A stretch of DNA of 14,026 bases from UBA7803 sp041608775 (GCA_041608775.1 JBFISC010000084.1:1-14026); one strand, 5' to 3'; positions 1 through 7,874 are shown, counted from the stretch's first letter. Program-made: numbers and translations. Notes: generated by a model from the letters alone, not told the origin.

Positions 1-1
1 C

Positions 2-2563
2 GACCGATGCCGTCGTGCCGGGGGGCACCGTGATCGCGTCCCGAGCCAGGTCCACGCGCCAGGCCAGGTCGCTTGCTGCGGCATCGATCTGCAGCGCCAG
101 GGCCTCGTCTTCAGAGTTGGTCAAGGTAATTCGACCGTCGATGCTCTGGCCGAACTTCGCGTACGCGGCGACGCGGTCAGTGGTGAAGTCCAGGGTCGCG
201 GTCGCCTCCAGCGGCAGTGCCACGGGCGGGGGCCCGGTTTCCTCGCCGAGCAGCATGGTCAGCGCGTACGGCGTTGCCCGTGAAGAGTCGAGGTGCAGGA
301 AAGCCGCCTTGCCGGCGGGCAACGTGCCCGTGTAGGTCCAGGTCGCGCGGTCCTCATCCAGGTCCAGACGATCGACGCGGTGATCGTACAGCCGCAGGCT
401 GACGCGCCCATCCGACTCGACCCTGAATCTGACCGTCTGTTCGGTTTCCAGGACCGGCAGCCTGAACCAGTCGCCGTCATCCCACTCGCCGACGACGCCC
501 TTGACGACCCGCCCTGCCGGCATCGTCGCCGCAAGCACGGGGTGGTTGTTCGGCTCGCAGTCGCCGGAGCACTGAAAACGGTCCAGGCGTTCCAGCGCGA
601 TGGTGTATTCGGCATCGCTGGGCTTCCGGGGTGCCAGCTCGAGCTGATAGTCGCCGGGGGGAAAGACGCCGGCAATCGTCACGGCTCCCTCGGTCTTTCT
701 CGCCGCGCCGAGCTGATCGCCGTTGAAGTAGAGCTTCGCCATCAGGGACCCGTCGACCGGCGGCGTCGCCGTGAGGCGGATGTGATCCCAGCCGGCGAGG
801 TGGAACCGGTACTGGTCGACGTCGCCGGGATCGCTCAGCAGGCCGCTGCGCGTCTGGCCGATGCGCAGCGGCATGCGGCGGCTTGCGTCATCGTTGGGTT
901 CCAGCTCGCCGTCGGCAGCCGGCGGCCCGAGTGGGCGCGCCAGCAGCGTGTAGTCGCCGGCGCCGCGCCCGGCGATGGAAAAGACATGGGTACCCGGGAA
1001 CAGGAACAGGTTGTCCAGCCGGATACGGCGTTGGCCTTTGCCGGCGGAGATGGTCTGCTTCTGCGTTCCCGTGAGGTCGTGGTAGGTCAGCCGGCCGATC
1101 GCGTCTCCGATGGCCTGCACCCGCCACAGCTGCGGCTCGCCGGTCAGCGCGAAGCGGAAGTAGTCGACGTCGCCGGCGCTGTCGAAGGTGCCGCGGATAC
1201 GATGGTTCTCCGGCGTGCCGATTGCCCTGTCGATAACGTCGTTCGGCTCGACTTCCCGACCTGCCTGAGGCGGGGATTCCTCATGAAACGCTATCGAGTA
1301 CTCGACGCCGGCTGTCTTGCCGGTCACGTAGACGCCATAGTCCCCGGCGGGCAGCAGGAGCTCCGGGATCCGGATCGTACCCATGCCGTTGCGGCATTGA
1401 ATGCTGCGGCCATGCTCATCCAGCAGGCAGGCCGTCAGGGTCTGGTCAGACGCGGTGTCCACGACCAGCGAGCGCAGATTCTCGGATTCATCGAGGGTGT
1501 AGGCGAAGCGGTCGTCATCGCCGCGCTCGCCGATCCGGCCGGAACAGCATTGCGGCGAGTCGGCCCGGTTCGCGAGCGACCAGCGGTCGTTCGGCTCGGC
1601 TTCCTCGCCGGCGACCCGCTGCCCGGTTTCCGACACGGCGATGAGCTGGATGAAGCCGGACGCTTCGCCCGAGCTCAGCAGCGGGCGCACGTCGATGTAC
1701 CAGGCGCCGGCTGGACGGCTGATGTCGGACAGCGTCAGACGACCTTCCGGGTTGCTGCGGGCCGTTGCGAGCCTGGTCCCGTCAGCGTCCCGAAAGGTGG
1801 CCTCGACGGCTCGCCCCACCGGTACGCGGACGTCGATGTCCCAGCGCGAGGTCGCCTTTTCCTCCGGAATGTCGAACCGGTACCAGATCCCGGCGTCTTC
1901 CAGAACGGCGGCGGTCTCGGAGCCGGCTTCGAGCGCGATGGCTGTGTCCCGATTCGTGCCGGTCCTCCCGGAGCTCGCCGGCACCCGGTTGCCCTGCTGA
2001 AAGATCAGCCGGTAGGCGTCGGTGCTCGCGCTTTCTCCTTCCGCATCTCCGCCATGGCCACCCGGGGCGCCGAACGACAGGCTGTCGCTGGCCGGCCTGA
2101 ACATCGAACTGCCGCCCGATCTCGCCATGCCGATGAGGTACTCACCGGGCTCGAACAGCAGCCCGGCGAGAACGGCGGGTTGGGCGCCGTCACGGCTGCT
2201 GATTTTCAGGAGCCGGTCGAAGCCGGCGGCATTTCCGGCGGCGTCATAGCGAACACGACCGATGTCGGCGATCGTCAGCCGTCCGGGCAGCCCCTGCAGC
2301 TCAAGGTCCCAGGTCCTGCCGGCGTCATCGTCGGAGACGATCCAGAGCCAGGCATCCTGATCGCCGCCGGGCATGGCGCCCATCAGGTTCGCCGGTGCGC
2401 GGAACGCGGCGGCGCGTTCGGGGGTGTCGTTTGGCTCCGTTTCGACGTAGGGCCGGGCTGCCTGAAGGTCTGCTGCCCCGAGCAGGCAGCAGCAGAGCAC
2501 GATGACGCGGTGGAAATCCGCCCGCGTTCTGGTGCGGCTGCTACTCAGGAATGCTCTTCGCAT
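2..2563 (-). CDS. Secreted multi-domain protein with PPC-like EPND repeats (partial, 3' end outside window)
   Basis: An uninterrupted minus-strand frame runs from ATG at 2563 off the left edge, giving the first 854 residues. Residues 1-35 form an export signal: a basic N-terminus, hydrophobic VIVLCCCLLGA, and a likely signal peptidase I site near ADLQA. The rest is dominated by units opening with EPND at residues 43, 323, 439, 555 and (as EPNN) 670. The last four are spaced 115-116 residues apart, and each contains a GDxDxYRF-like sequence (348, 464, 580, 695). This is the pattern of bacterial pre-peptidase C-terminal (PPC) beta-sandwich domains. Residues 200-310 look like a degenerate further unit. 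The last ~65 residues (ITLTNSEDEALALQI, then ITVPPGTTASV) resemble an Ig-like NEW3/DUF11-type domain. No catalytic domain is visible; one could lie beyond the edge. The start has no clear Shine-Dalgarno, so it is uncertain by some codons. Extracellular binding or adhesion is inference. Confidence 0.85.
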   Translation of the reverse strand, partial: MRRAFLSSSRTRTRADFHRVIVLCCCLLGAADLQAARPYVETEPNDTPERAAAFRAPANLMGAMPGGDQDAWLWIVSDDDAGRTWDLELQGLPGRLTIADIGRVRYDAAGNAAGFDRLLKISSRDGAQPAVLAGLLFEPGEYLIGMARSGGSSMFRPASDSLSFGAPGGHGGDAEGESASTDAYRLIFQQGNRVPASSGRTGTNRDTAIALEAGSETAAVLEDAGIWYRFDIPEEKATSRWDIDVRVPVGRAVEATFRDADGTRLATARSNPEGRLTLSDISRPAGAWYIDVRPLLSSGEASGFIQLIAVSETGQRVAGEEAEPNDRWSLANRADSPQCCSGRIGERGDDDRFAYTLDESENLRSLVVDTASDQTLTACLLDEHGRSIQCRNGMGTIRIPELLLPAGDYGVYVTGKTAGVEYSIAFHEESPPQAGREVEPNDVIDRAIGTPENHRIRGTFDSAGDVDYFRFALTGEPQLWRVQAIGDAIGRLTYHDLTGTQKQTISAGKGQRRIRLDNLFLFPGTHVFSIAGRGAGDYTLLARPLGPPAADGELEPNDDASRRMPLRIGQTRSGLLSDPGDVDQYRFHLAGWDHIRLTATPPVDGSLMAKLYFNGDQLGAARKTEGAVTIAGVFPPGDYQLELAPRKPSDAEYTIALERLDRFQCSGDCEPNNHPVLAATMPAGRVVKGVVGEWDDGDWFRLPVLETEQTVRFRVESDGRVSLRLYDHRVDRLDLDEDRATWTYTGTLPAGKAAFLHLDSSRATPYALTMLLGEETGPPPVALPLEATATLDFTTDRVAAYAKFGQSIDGRITLTNSEDEALALQIDAAASDLAWRVDLARDAITVPPGTTASV

Positions 2564-2621
2564 GGCGTCGAATCGGCGTTGCGCGCGGCACGGATAGGCG
2601 GGCTGGGCGGGTACCCCACCG

Positions 2622-3317
2622 TCATCGCGGCCGGGCCGAGTTGATCAGGTTCGACTGGTAGGCAACGGCAAGGTTGCGCGCTTCGGTCAGACGCTGATCG
2701 GCAGTGCGCGCTGGGTCCCGCAACGTGACTGCGAACGCGGCTTCGGCGTTGATCACGTTGGGATCGTAGGATCCGCCAGGAGCGCCGATGCCGGACATGA
2801 CGAACATCGTCACGCGGTCTTTCGTGACAGCGACGAAGCGCTGGGGGCCGGGGCCGAAATCGATCGCCTGGTAGGCGGCGTCCTGCTGGCCGTAGTGCTG
2901 GTCTGCGAGCGCGCGCACCTCATCCGCCGGCATCGTCGAGTTGAGCACCGCATAGGGCGTGCGGACGACGACGATGGAAACGCTTTTCCCTTGCGCCTCC
3001 GCGTCGCGGTAGCTGCAGCGCGGATTGGCGCTGTCCGGTCCGCTGTTGGTGGGATGGGCAACGACCGCGGCGACCTTCAGCAGGTTGCGCGCAACTGCTT
3101 CGGTCAGCAGCGAGCAGGCATCAGGGACACGGCCCACGAAGTGCCCGGGCCCGGTGACGGCCGACGCTGCTGCGTCGCCGGTGCTGTCTCCGGTGCTCCG
3201 CGGTGCGCTGAACGTCGAGTTAGGGTTGTCGGTTGGCGACGAATCGGCCCCGCACCCCGACAGCAAAGTCGGCACGGCAGCGATCGCGAGGGCGGCAGCG
3301 TAGGTAAGGGCCTTCAT
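2622..3317 (-). CDS. Lipoprotein of unknown function
   Basis: This 231-residue protein starts at MKALTYAAALAIAAVP and has a lipobox (LLSGC, lipidated Cys22), so it should be a membrane-anchored lipoprotein; Gly at +2 favours sorting to the outer membrane. The frame is open further upstream to 3428. ATG 3317 is chosen because it begins a proper lipoprotein signal and is preceded by GGAAGGA at good spacing. A Ser/Thr/Asn-rich linker (about residues 25-60) leads to a globular domain containing PDACSLLTEAVARNLL and NPRCSYRD. Two cysteines there could form a disulfide. The DACxLLT...CxY pattern faintly resembles the DUF3558 lipoprotein family, mostly actinobacterial; I treat that only as a hint. 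The gene ends 58 bases before the PPC-repeat gene on the same strand, so the two may be co-transcribed. Function unknown. Confidence 0.85.
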   Translation of the reverse strand: MKALTYAAALAIAAVPTLLSGCGADSSPTDNPNSTFSAPRSTGDSTGDAAASAVTGPGHFVGRVPDACSLLTEAVARNLLKVAAVVAHPTNSGPDSANPRCSYRDAEAQGKSVSIVVVRTPYAVLNSTMPADEVRALADQHYGQQDAAYQAIDFGPGPQRFVAVTKDRVTMFVMSGIGAPGGSYDPNVINAEAAFAVTLRDPARTADQRLTEARNLAVAYQSNLINSARPR

Positions 3318-3424
3318 GAGCGTCCTTCCGGAATGTGGCTGACATCGGGGTAAAGCGCAATAGCCGCAGCGGACCGCCAGCACGGCGGCCGGCAACCAGC
3401 CTGAATATCGGCGGCGGGCCCCGT

Positions 3425-3916
3425 TCAAACCGGCTTCAGGTCCTGGCGGCCGGCCGGATCCGGTTGATACATGGACTGCGCGATGTCCACCAGCTCGGAT
3501 GCTTCCAGCGTGTCGCTGGCGACGAGCAGCAGCGCAGCGTCATCGTGCCACACGATTACGGCGGGCGAGGGGCCTTCGGGATCCTCCGCCGGCAGCTGCG
3601 AGCCGAGCTCGTAGCGTCTGCCCGGGTGGCCGCCGATCCGTAGCTCACGCGGGTCCGCGCCGTAGCTCACCTCGAGGGCGCGGCGGCGCGCCTCGGCCGG
3701 TCCCGGGGAAGATTGGCTGATCACGAAGTCGCCGTAGTGCGCTTCCAGCGAGCGATCGGCCGCGGCAAGCTCGCGCAGCCGGTGATCGCGCACGAACACG
3801 CTCAGCGACTGCAGCTCGCGGCCCGCTGCGTGCGCCGGCTGCCGCGGCGTGAACGACAGCCAGGCTCTGGCGTCTTCCCAGGATGCGACCTTTCGAAAGT
3901 GGGGATTGTCGATCAT
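3425..3916 (-). CDS. Conserved-looking soluble protein of unknown function, 163 aa
   Basis: A 163-residue protein starting MIDNPHFRKVASWEDARAWL. It has no signal peptide or membrane segment and is rich in Arg, Glu and Ala, so it is probably cytoplasmic. The frame is open upstream to 4291, but that part is low-complexity Arg/Ser/Pro sequence overlapping the glycosyltransferase gene and is not credible. ATG 3916 follows an AGGCAGGCAG stretch that could serve as a weak ribosome site. Recognisable sequence features are LSFTPRQP near the N-terminus, VFVRDHRLREL, RSLEAHYGDFVISQ, ALEVSYG, GRRYELG, and a C-terminal AVIVWHDDAALLLVAS followed by a helix. The alternation of charged strands suggests a compact alpha/beta fold. 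I do not recognise a named family. It lies 107 bases upstream of the lipoprotein gene on the same strand. Confidence 0.75.
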   Translation of the reverse strand: MIDNPHFRKVASWEDARAWLSFTPRQPAHAAGRELQSLSVFVRDHRLRELAAADRSLEAHYGDFVISQSSPGPAEARRRALEVSYGADPRELRIGGHPGRRYELGSQLPAEDPEGPSPAVIVWHDDAALLLVASDTLEASELVDIAQSMYQPDPAGRQDLKPV

Positions 3917-4030
3917 CTGCCTGCCTGACCGCGCGGTTGGCCGAAGGATGACGAGATCAGAACTGCGCCGCCCTTCCGGCAGCGGGCCCGGTCTCTGAAC
4001 CTGGCGGATTTCCCGCCCGGATCCGCAGGC

Positions 4031-4036
4031 ATGATA
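4031..4036 (-). promoter_or_regulatory. Possible -10 element upstream of the 163-aa gene
   Basis: The 169-base gap between the glycosyltransferase stop and the 163-aa gene reads TATCAT here on the minus strand, a five-of-six match to the sigma-70 -10 hexamer, in otherwise very GC-rich DNA. No good -35 is visible at 16-18 bases upstream, so this is only a candidate. No convincing terminator is seen in the gap. Confidence 0.2.
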
Positions 4037-4085
4037 GCGAATCCCGAAGGTCGGAAGGCCGCCGGGGGGCGCGGCGACGGGTACC

Positions 4086-5876
4086 TCAGGGCGCCGGGTT
4101 CTGGGGGAAGCCGACGATCTCGATGCGTGCGCTGCCAACGACAATCTGGTCGGTTGCCCGGTAGGTTCGATGCTGCAGGTCGCTGCCGAACACCTGGTCG
4201 TTGAAGGCGAGCACCTGAGCGACGTCCTTACCCGTGGGGACGACGACGAAGATCCTCGACGGCGCGCCTTCCTGAGCGGCCCGGCGGGCATCGCTGATTG
4301 CCCGCAGCAAGCCGATCTTGTTCGCTTGGTAGTTTACGGTGCGGTTGGCGGGAAAGTCCGTGAGCAGCCCATCTCCCGGCCGCATGCACTCGGCCAGAAT
4401 CTTCACCACGGCCTCTGCTTCCTCGAAGGCGCCGAACTCCCGGTACAGGGTTCGCGTGGGGCTGACAAGGTGCAGGATCAGACTTCCCACCAGCAGCATC
4501 GCGCCGAGCGAGAGCGCCGCCGCCAGCTGCCATCGGGCAGGGAACGGGGAGAGGATGCCCCAGGCGGCACAGCCGAGGAACAGCGGTAGCGCGAAGATCC
4601 AGACGCGCGGCGGCCCGAGGGTGCCCTGCAGAATCGCAACGATCGTCCCGGCGGCCACCAGCGCAAGCCAGAACGTTGAACAGCGCCCGGGGGCCCGCAC
4701 CAGAAAGACGATGAACCCCGCCGCGGCGACCAGACCGACGGCAACGGGAATCCCCTGCAGCCAGTCCTGACGGATGAACTCCAGCTGGGCGAGCGCTCCC
4801 GGGAGGGTGACGCCCTCACCGGAGACCACGTCGTTGCCGATGAGTATGGCGATGCCGCTCTGGGTCAGCACCGGCGCGTAGAGCAGGCTGGTCAGAACCA
4901 GCGCGGCTGCCGCGGTGATGGTGAGGCGGCGAAGAAACCGTGGCGTCGCGCCGTTCATCCGCCCCGAGAGCAGCAGGATCAGCAGCCAGATGCCGCAGCT
5001 GAGGATGGACAGGCTGAATGACGGGACCGCATACAGCCCCAGCGCCGAGATCCCGGCGAACGCGGCAAACGGCGCGGCGCTGGGGCTCCGGCGCATTCGA
5101 TCCGCTGCGAGGGTGAGGCCGAGGGTGAACAGGACGATCAGGCTGTAGCCGCGGGCGTTCACTGAGTAGTCGACCAGCATCGGCCAGGCGGCCACGCCGG
5201 CGCAGGTCAGCATGCCCACGTTCGGGTTTGCCCACTGCTGGAACAGCAGGTAGGCGAGCGGTATCGCGCAGAGGCCGGCCAGTAGTGCCGGTAGCCGCAG
5301 AGCGGCTTCCGAGTCACCGAAGGCGGACAGGCTGATGTGGGCCAGAACCGTGTGCAGGATGTGGTTGTTCGGCGAGCTGTACTCACTCAGGCCAACCATG
5401 AGTGGCCGGCTGACATAGGAGAGGTAGGTCCATGCCTCGTCCGAGCGGATCGGCTGCTGAATTCCCAGCAGGCGCAGCGTCAGGCCGATCGCCAGCGAGG
5501 CTACCAGAAATGTCCTGACGGCGAGCGGCGTGGTTGACCAGTAGGCGCGTGCAGCGCCCGAGAGCCGTCGATAGGAAGCGCCTGCGTCGAGCTGGTACAG
5601 ATCGTGGCGGAACAGAAACACACCGAGAGCGAGGCTCCACAGCAGGCCGGCATAGACGCGGAGCATGCGGATGCTCGATTCGAAGCGTTCCGGACCGAAC
5701 CGTTCGGCGTCACCGTCCGGGGAAAGGGCGTCGACGGCCGCCTTCATCTCGCTGAAGCTCAGCAGCGAGGCGGCCAGCAGCGCCGCACCCAGCAGCCCCA
5801 GGCCGAGCGGCGCGACCCCGACGATGCCGGGCCAGAGGCGTTGTCGGACCCGGCCATGACCGCCTTGGACGTTCAT
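4086..5876 (-). CDS. GT-C family integral membrane glycosyltransferase (GT39/ArnT-like)
   Basis: A 596-residue polytopic membrane protein with roughly a dozen hydrophobic segments and a soluble C-terminal domain of about 110 residues. The first large periplasmic loop holds RSDEAW (Asp146-Glu147), the acidic pair typical of GT-C enzymes, followed by YSSPNNHILHTVLAHISL (about residues 166-183), the motif found in GT39/PMT-like and ArnT-like transferases. Such enzymes take a sugar from a polyprenyl-phosphate donor and transfer it to an acceptor on the periplasmic face. The start is ATG 5876, overlapping the upstream phosphatase stop as ATGA, which implies translational coupling. An upstream extension to 6104 is an out-of-frame reading of the phosphatase gene. 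Being last in a cluster with a lipid-phosphate-pentose synthase suggests it uses that lipid as donor (inference). The acceptor is unknown. Confidence 0.9.
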   Translation of the reverse strand: MNVQGGHGRVRQRLWPGIVGVAPLGLGLLGAALLAASLLSFSEMKAAVDALSPDGDAERFGPERFESSIRMLRVYAGLLWSLALGVFLFRHDLYQLDAGASYRRLSGAARAYWSTTPLAVRTFLVASLAIGLTLRLLGIQQPIRSDEAWTYLSYVSRPLMVGLSEYSSPNNHILHTVLAHISLSAFGDSEAALRLPALLAGLCAIPLAYLLFQQWANPNVGMLTCAGVAAWPMLVDYSVNARGYSLIVLFTLGLTLAADRMRRSPSAAPFAAFAGISALGLYAVPSFSLSILSCGIWLLILLLSGRMNGATPRFLRRLTITAAAALVLTSLLYAPVLTQSGIAILIGNDVVSGEGVTLPGALAQLEFIRQDWLQGIPVAVGLVAAAGFIVFLVRAPGRCSTFWLALVAAGTIVAILQGTLGPPRVWIFALPLFLGCAAWGILSPFPARWQLAAALSLGAMLLVGSLILHLVSPTRTLYREFGAFEEAEAVVKILAECMRPGDGLLTDFPANRTVNYQANKIGLLRAISDARRAAQEGAPSRIFVVVPTGKDVAQVLAFNDQVFGSDLQHRTYRATDQIVVGSARIEIVGFPQNPAP

Positions 5877-6511
5877 GGCTGCCACCGGAGGACCTGCAGG
5901 TCGTGAGTGGCTGCCAGCGCCTCGAGCTGCCGGCTCGGATCCACGGCGACACCACGCCCGGCGTGCAGAAGCAGCGGCAGGTCGGAGTGATGGTCGGAGT
6001 AGGCGATATCGACCCGGCCGAACCGGCGGGCGATGGCCTCCCGTTTCGCGTCGCCGTAGCAGTTCCCGTTGGCGAGACCGCCGGTGCACACACCGCCACT
6101 CCATGCGAGCTGCGTGGAGATGACGTGTTCGATTCCCAGCCCTGCGGCCAGGGGCTCGACGTAGACGTCGAGGCTGGCCGACGCCAGGACGAGCTCGAAG
6201 CCGCGTGCCGATAGATCGTCGAGGGTTCGCTTCGCCGCGGGCTTGATCCTGCTTTCCAGCATTCGATCGGCGAACTCAGTGGCGATCTCCTCGACCTGGC
6301 GGCGGCTCAGGCCGCCCAGAATCGCATCGACGAACACGGTCTTGAGCCAGGTGTTGTCGCGCAGCCCGATACGGTGGCGGACCACGGCCAGCGGGAGGTG
6401 CAGGCACCGGGTCACCCGGCGCGGGTGGCGTTGCAGGCACGCCGCGAGGAACCGCACGAAGCTGTCGCCTCTGATCACGGTACCGTCGAGATCGAAGACC
6501 GCCACTGCCAC
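5873..6511 (-). CDS. HAD-IB family phosphatase (SerB-like)
   Basis: A 212-residue haloacid-dehalogenase hydrolase of subfamily IB. Motif I is VFDLDGT with nucleophile Asp7 and Asp9. Motif II is the LASAS stretch (Ser111/Ser113). Lys156 lies in YGDAKREAIAR, and motif III is YSDHHSDLPLL with Asp173 and Asp177. The cap is inserted between motifs I and II, as in phosphoserine phosphatase. Length is normal for the family. The start is GTG 6511, preceded by AGGA six bases upstream and sitting 2 bases after the GtrA stop (TGACCGTG); its own stop overlaps the glycosyltransferase start. Many bacteria fuse a HAD domain to a UbiA prenyltransferase, and here the two are encoded separately in one cluster. 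I infer that it removes the 5-phosphate from polyprenyl-phosphoryl-5-phosphoribose, the job assigned to the unrelated PAP2-type Rv3807c in mycobacteria. Its substrate is not shown by sequence. Confidence 0.9.
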   Translation of the reverse strand: MAVAVFDLDGTVIRGDSFVRFLAACLQRHPRRVTRCLHLPLAVVRHRIGLRDNTWLKTVFVDAILGGLSRRQVEEIATEFADRMLESRIKPAAKRTLDDLSARGFELVLASASLDVYVEPLAAGLGIEHVISTQLAWSGGVCTGGLANGNCYGDAKREAIARRFGRVDIAYSDHHSDLPLLLHAGRGVAVDPSRQLEALAATHDLQVLRWQP

Positions 6512-6513
6512 GG

Positions 6514-6897
6514 TCAGTCCTGCGGGACGATCTTGCCGAAGGTCCAGAAGGCGTTGGCCTGATAGTTCACGCCGAGGACGATTCCGGTCGTGAGTACCTG
6601 GGCCAGAAGGTAGCGGCCCGACAGCGCGTCGGTGAGAACCGCAAAGATCAAACCGTTCAGCAGGAAGGTTGCGGCCGTGACGAGGCAGTAGCGGGCGAAG
6701 CGGCGACGCGGGGCGTTGAGCTCGCCGAACACGAGCGTCCGCTGAAACGCAAAGTTGATCGGAACGGCAGTCAGAAAACCGAGCATGGTCGCGACCAGGG
6801 GGCGCACGCCGACGAGTTCGACCAGCACGATCAGCACCGCGTAGTGGGCGATGACGGCCAGCCCGCCGCCGACGCAGTAGAGCGCCAGTCTCCTCAC
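6514..6897 (-). CDS. GtrA-like four-helix membrane protein
   Basis: A 127-residue protein with four predicted transmembrane helices, typical of the GtrA family. Family signatures are INFAFQRTLVFGE after helix two and NYQANAFWTFGK at the C-terminus, plus the opening RRLALYCVGGGLA. GtrA proteins are linked to handling of polyprenyl-phosphate sugars at the inner membrane, often proposed to flip them to the periplasm; the mycobacterial member Rv3789 belongs to the arabinogalactan system. The start is GTG 6897, which overlaps the prenyltransferase stop as GTGA. A much longer open reading (to 7881) in this frame covers the prenyltransferase gene out of frame and is not coding. Placement between the prenyltransferase and phosphatase genes, with coupled translation, argues that it handles the lipid sugar made by this cluster. 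Confidence 0.88.
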   Translation of the reverse strand: MRRLALYCVGGGLAVIAHYAVLIVLVELVGVRPLVATMLGFLTAVPINFAFQRTLVFGELNAPRRRFARYCLVTAATFLLNGLIFAVLTDALSGRYLLAQVLTTGIVLGVNYQANAFWTFGKIVPQD

Positions 6898-7874
6898 GCC
6901 CTGGCCTGGGTTGCGAGGAACAGCTGCTCGAGCCAGGGCACGTCCACGAAGAAGCAGAGTGTTACCACCACGACCAGCAGCGCGACGAAAGCGAGGAAAC
7001 GTCTCTCGCGATAGAGCTTTTCGGGTGTCTGCGCGACGGAGGTTCTGCGCATGCCCAGCCGCAGATACCAGACGAACAGCAAGGCGAAAAGAGGCAGGGA
7101 AAGGATGAACTCGATGCGGTACTTGACGAGGAAGACCCCGAGAAAGAACGAGGACAGAATGGCGTACAGAAACGCCGATTGGAGCAGCGTGCTCTCGCTG
7201 TAGTGGGCAAACGAGTGGCGATAGTCGGCGGCGACCTCCGGGTTGCCGATGAACCGATACTCCGCGTAGCGTTTCACTGCCATCAGGAACGCGCCGCCCA
7301 TCCAGTAGCTGAGCAGAATGCTCGCAGGCGGAACGGCGTCCGGGGCCAGCAGGAACCAGCCGATCAGGAAGCGGATCGGGTTGTTCACCGATTCGCTGAT
7401 CACATCGAGGTAGGGCACGTCTTTCGAGCGCATGGGCCGCACGTTGTAGACGACACCCATCACCAGCAGCGCCACCAGCGTGAAGCCAACGCTGCCGTTG
7501 AGCTGGAAGCCGAGCAGGAGCCCGAGCGCCGAGAGCACCGCCCACTGGAGGAACACCAGCCCGGGATCGACCCGCCCCAGCACCGATGGACGACGCGACT
7601 TGACGGGATGGAAGCGGTCGAACTCCGCGTCGAGGTACTCGTTGATCGTGTAGTTGGCGCTGGCGATCAGCCCGGTTGCCAGCAGTGCGGACAGGAGGAG
7701 CACCACGGTGGCGACGCTGAATTCGGCGCCGACGGCCATGGCGACGGCGACCCCGGGCAGCACGAACACGTTCTTGAACCAGTGGTCCGGGCGCGCGATG
7801 GCGACGTAGGCCCGGTAGTCGGCATGGCGGGCCAGCGTCTGGTCGACCTTGAGCGGCGTAACTTCGCGATTCAT
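6894..7874 (-). CDS. UbiA-family prenyltransferase, decaprenyl-phosphate phosphoribosyltransferase-like
   Basis: A 326-residue membrane protein with about nine hydrophobic segments. After an RPDHWFKN sequence (residues 29-35) comes the first metal/diphosphate site NEYLDAEFDRFHPVK: Asn78, Asp82, Asp86, then His89-Pro90 and Lys92. The second site is in YNVRPMRSKDVPYLDVIS (Lys151, Asp152, Asp157). Residues 200-205 read VKRYAE, followed by a Tyr/Ser-rich stretch. From memory, the RPxxWxKN opening, the HPxKxxRP extension and KRYAE are shared with mycobacterial Rv3806c (DPPR synthase), which joins PRPP to decaprenyl phosphate; quinone or heme UbiA enzymes usually lack this combination. The expected product is polyprenyl-phosphoryl-5-phosphoribose at the inner membrane. 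The start is ATG 7874 with no obvious Shine-Dalgarno and a hairpin 20 bases upstream. First gene of the four-gene cluster. Family is confident; exact substrate is inferred. Confidence 0.9.
   Translation of the reverse strand: MNREVTPLKVDQTLARHADYRAYVAIARPDHWFKNVFVLPGVAVAMAVGAEFSVATVVLLLSALLATGLIASANYTINEYLDAEFDRFHPVKSRRPSVLGRVDPGLVFLQWAVLSALGLLLGFQLNGSVGFTLVALLVMGVVYNVRPMRSKDVPYLDVISESVNNPIRFLIGWFLLAPDAVPPASILLSYWMGGAFLMAVKRYAEYRFIGNPEVAADYRHSFAHYSESTLLQSAFLYAILSSFFLGVFLVKYRIEFILSLPLFALLFVWYLRLGMRRTSVAQTPEKLYRERRFLAFVALLVVVVTLCFFVDVPWLEQLFLATQARA

Noticed and set aside
2470..2510. Lipobox in the EPND-repeat protein signal (LCCC)
   Set aside because: Three consecutive cysteines lie inside the hydrophobic core, with the hydrophobic stretch continuing past them to a better signal peptidase I site at ADLQA.
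293..2644. 783-codon plus-strand open frame
   Set aside because: It lies opposite the EPND-repeat gene. The minus reading has a signal peptide and periodic domain motifs, while the plus product is low-complexity Arg/Gly/Ala/Val sequence, the usual shadow of GC-rich codon bias.
3318..3428. Upstream start for the lipoprotein
   Set aside because: It would bury the lipoprotein signal about 37 residues inside the protein; ATG 3317 has a good ribosome site and a proper signal sequence.
3917..4291. N-terminal extension of the 163-aa protein
   Set aside because: It overlaps the glycosyltransferase C-terminus and is low-complexity Ser/Arg/Pro sequence; credible protein begins at MIDNPHF.
5877..6104. 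N-terminal extension of the glycosyltransferase
   Set aside because: It is Arg-rich out-of-frame reading of the phosphatase gene. ATG 5876 with ATGA overlap fits the cluster's architecture.
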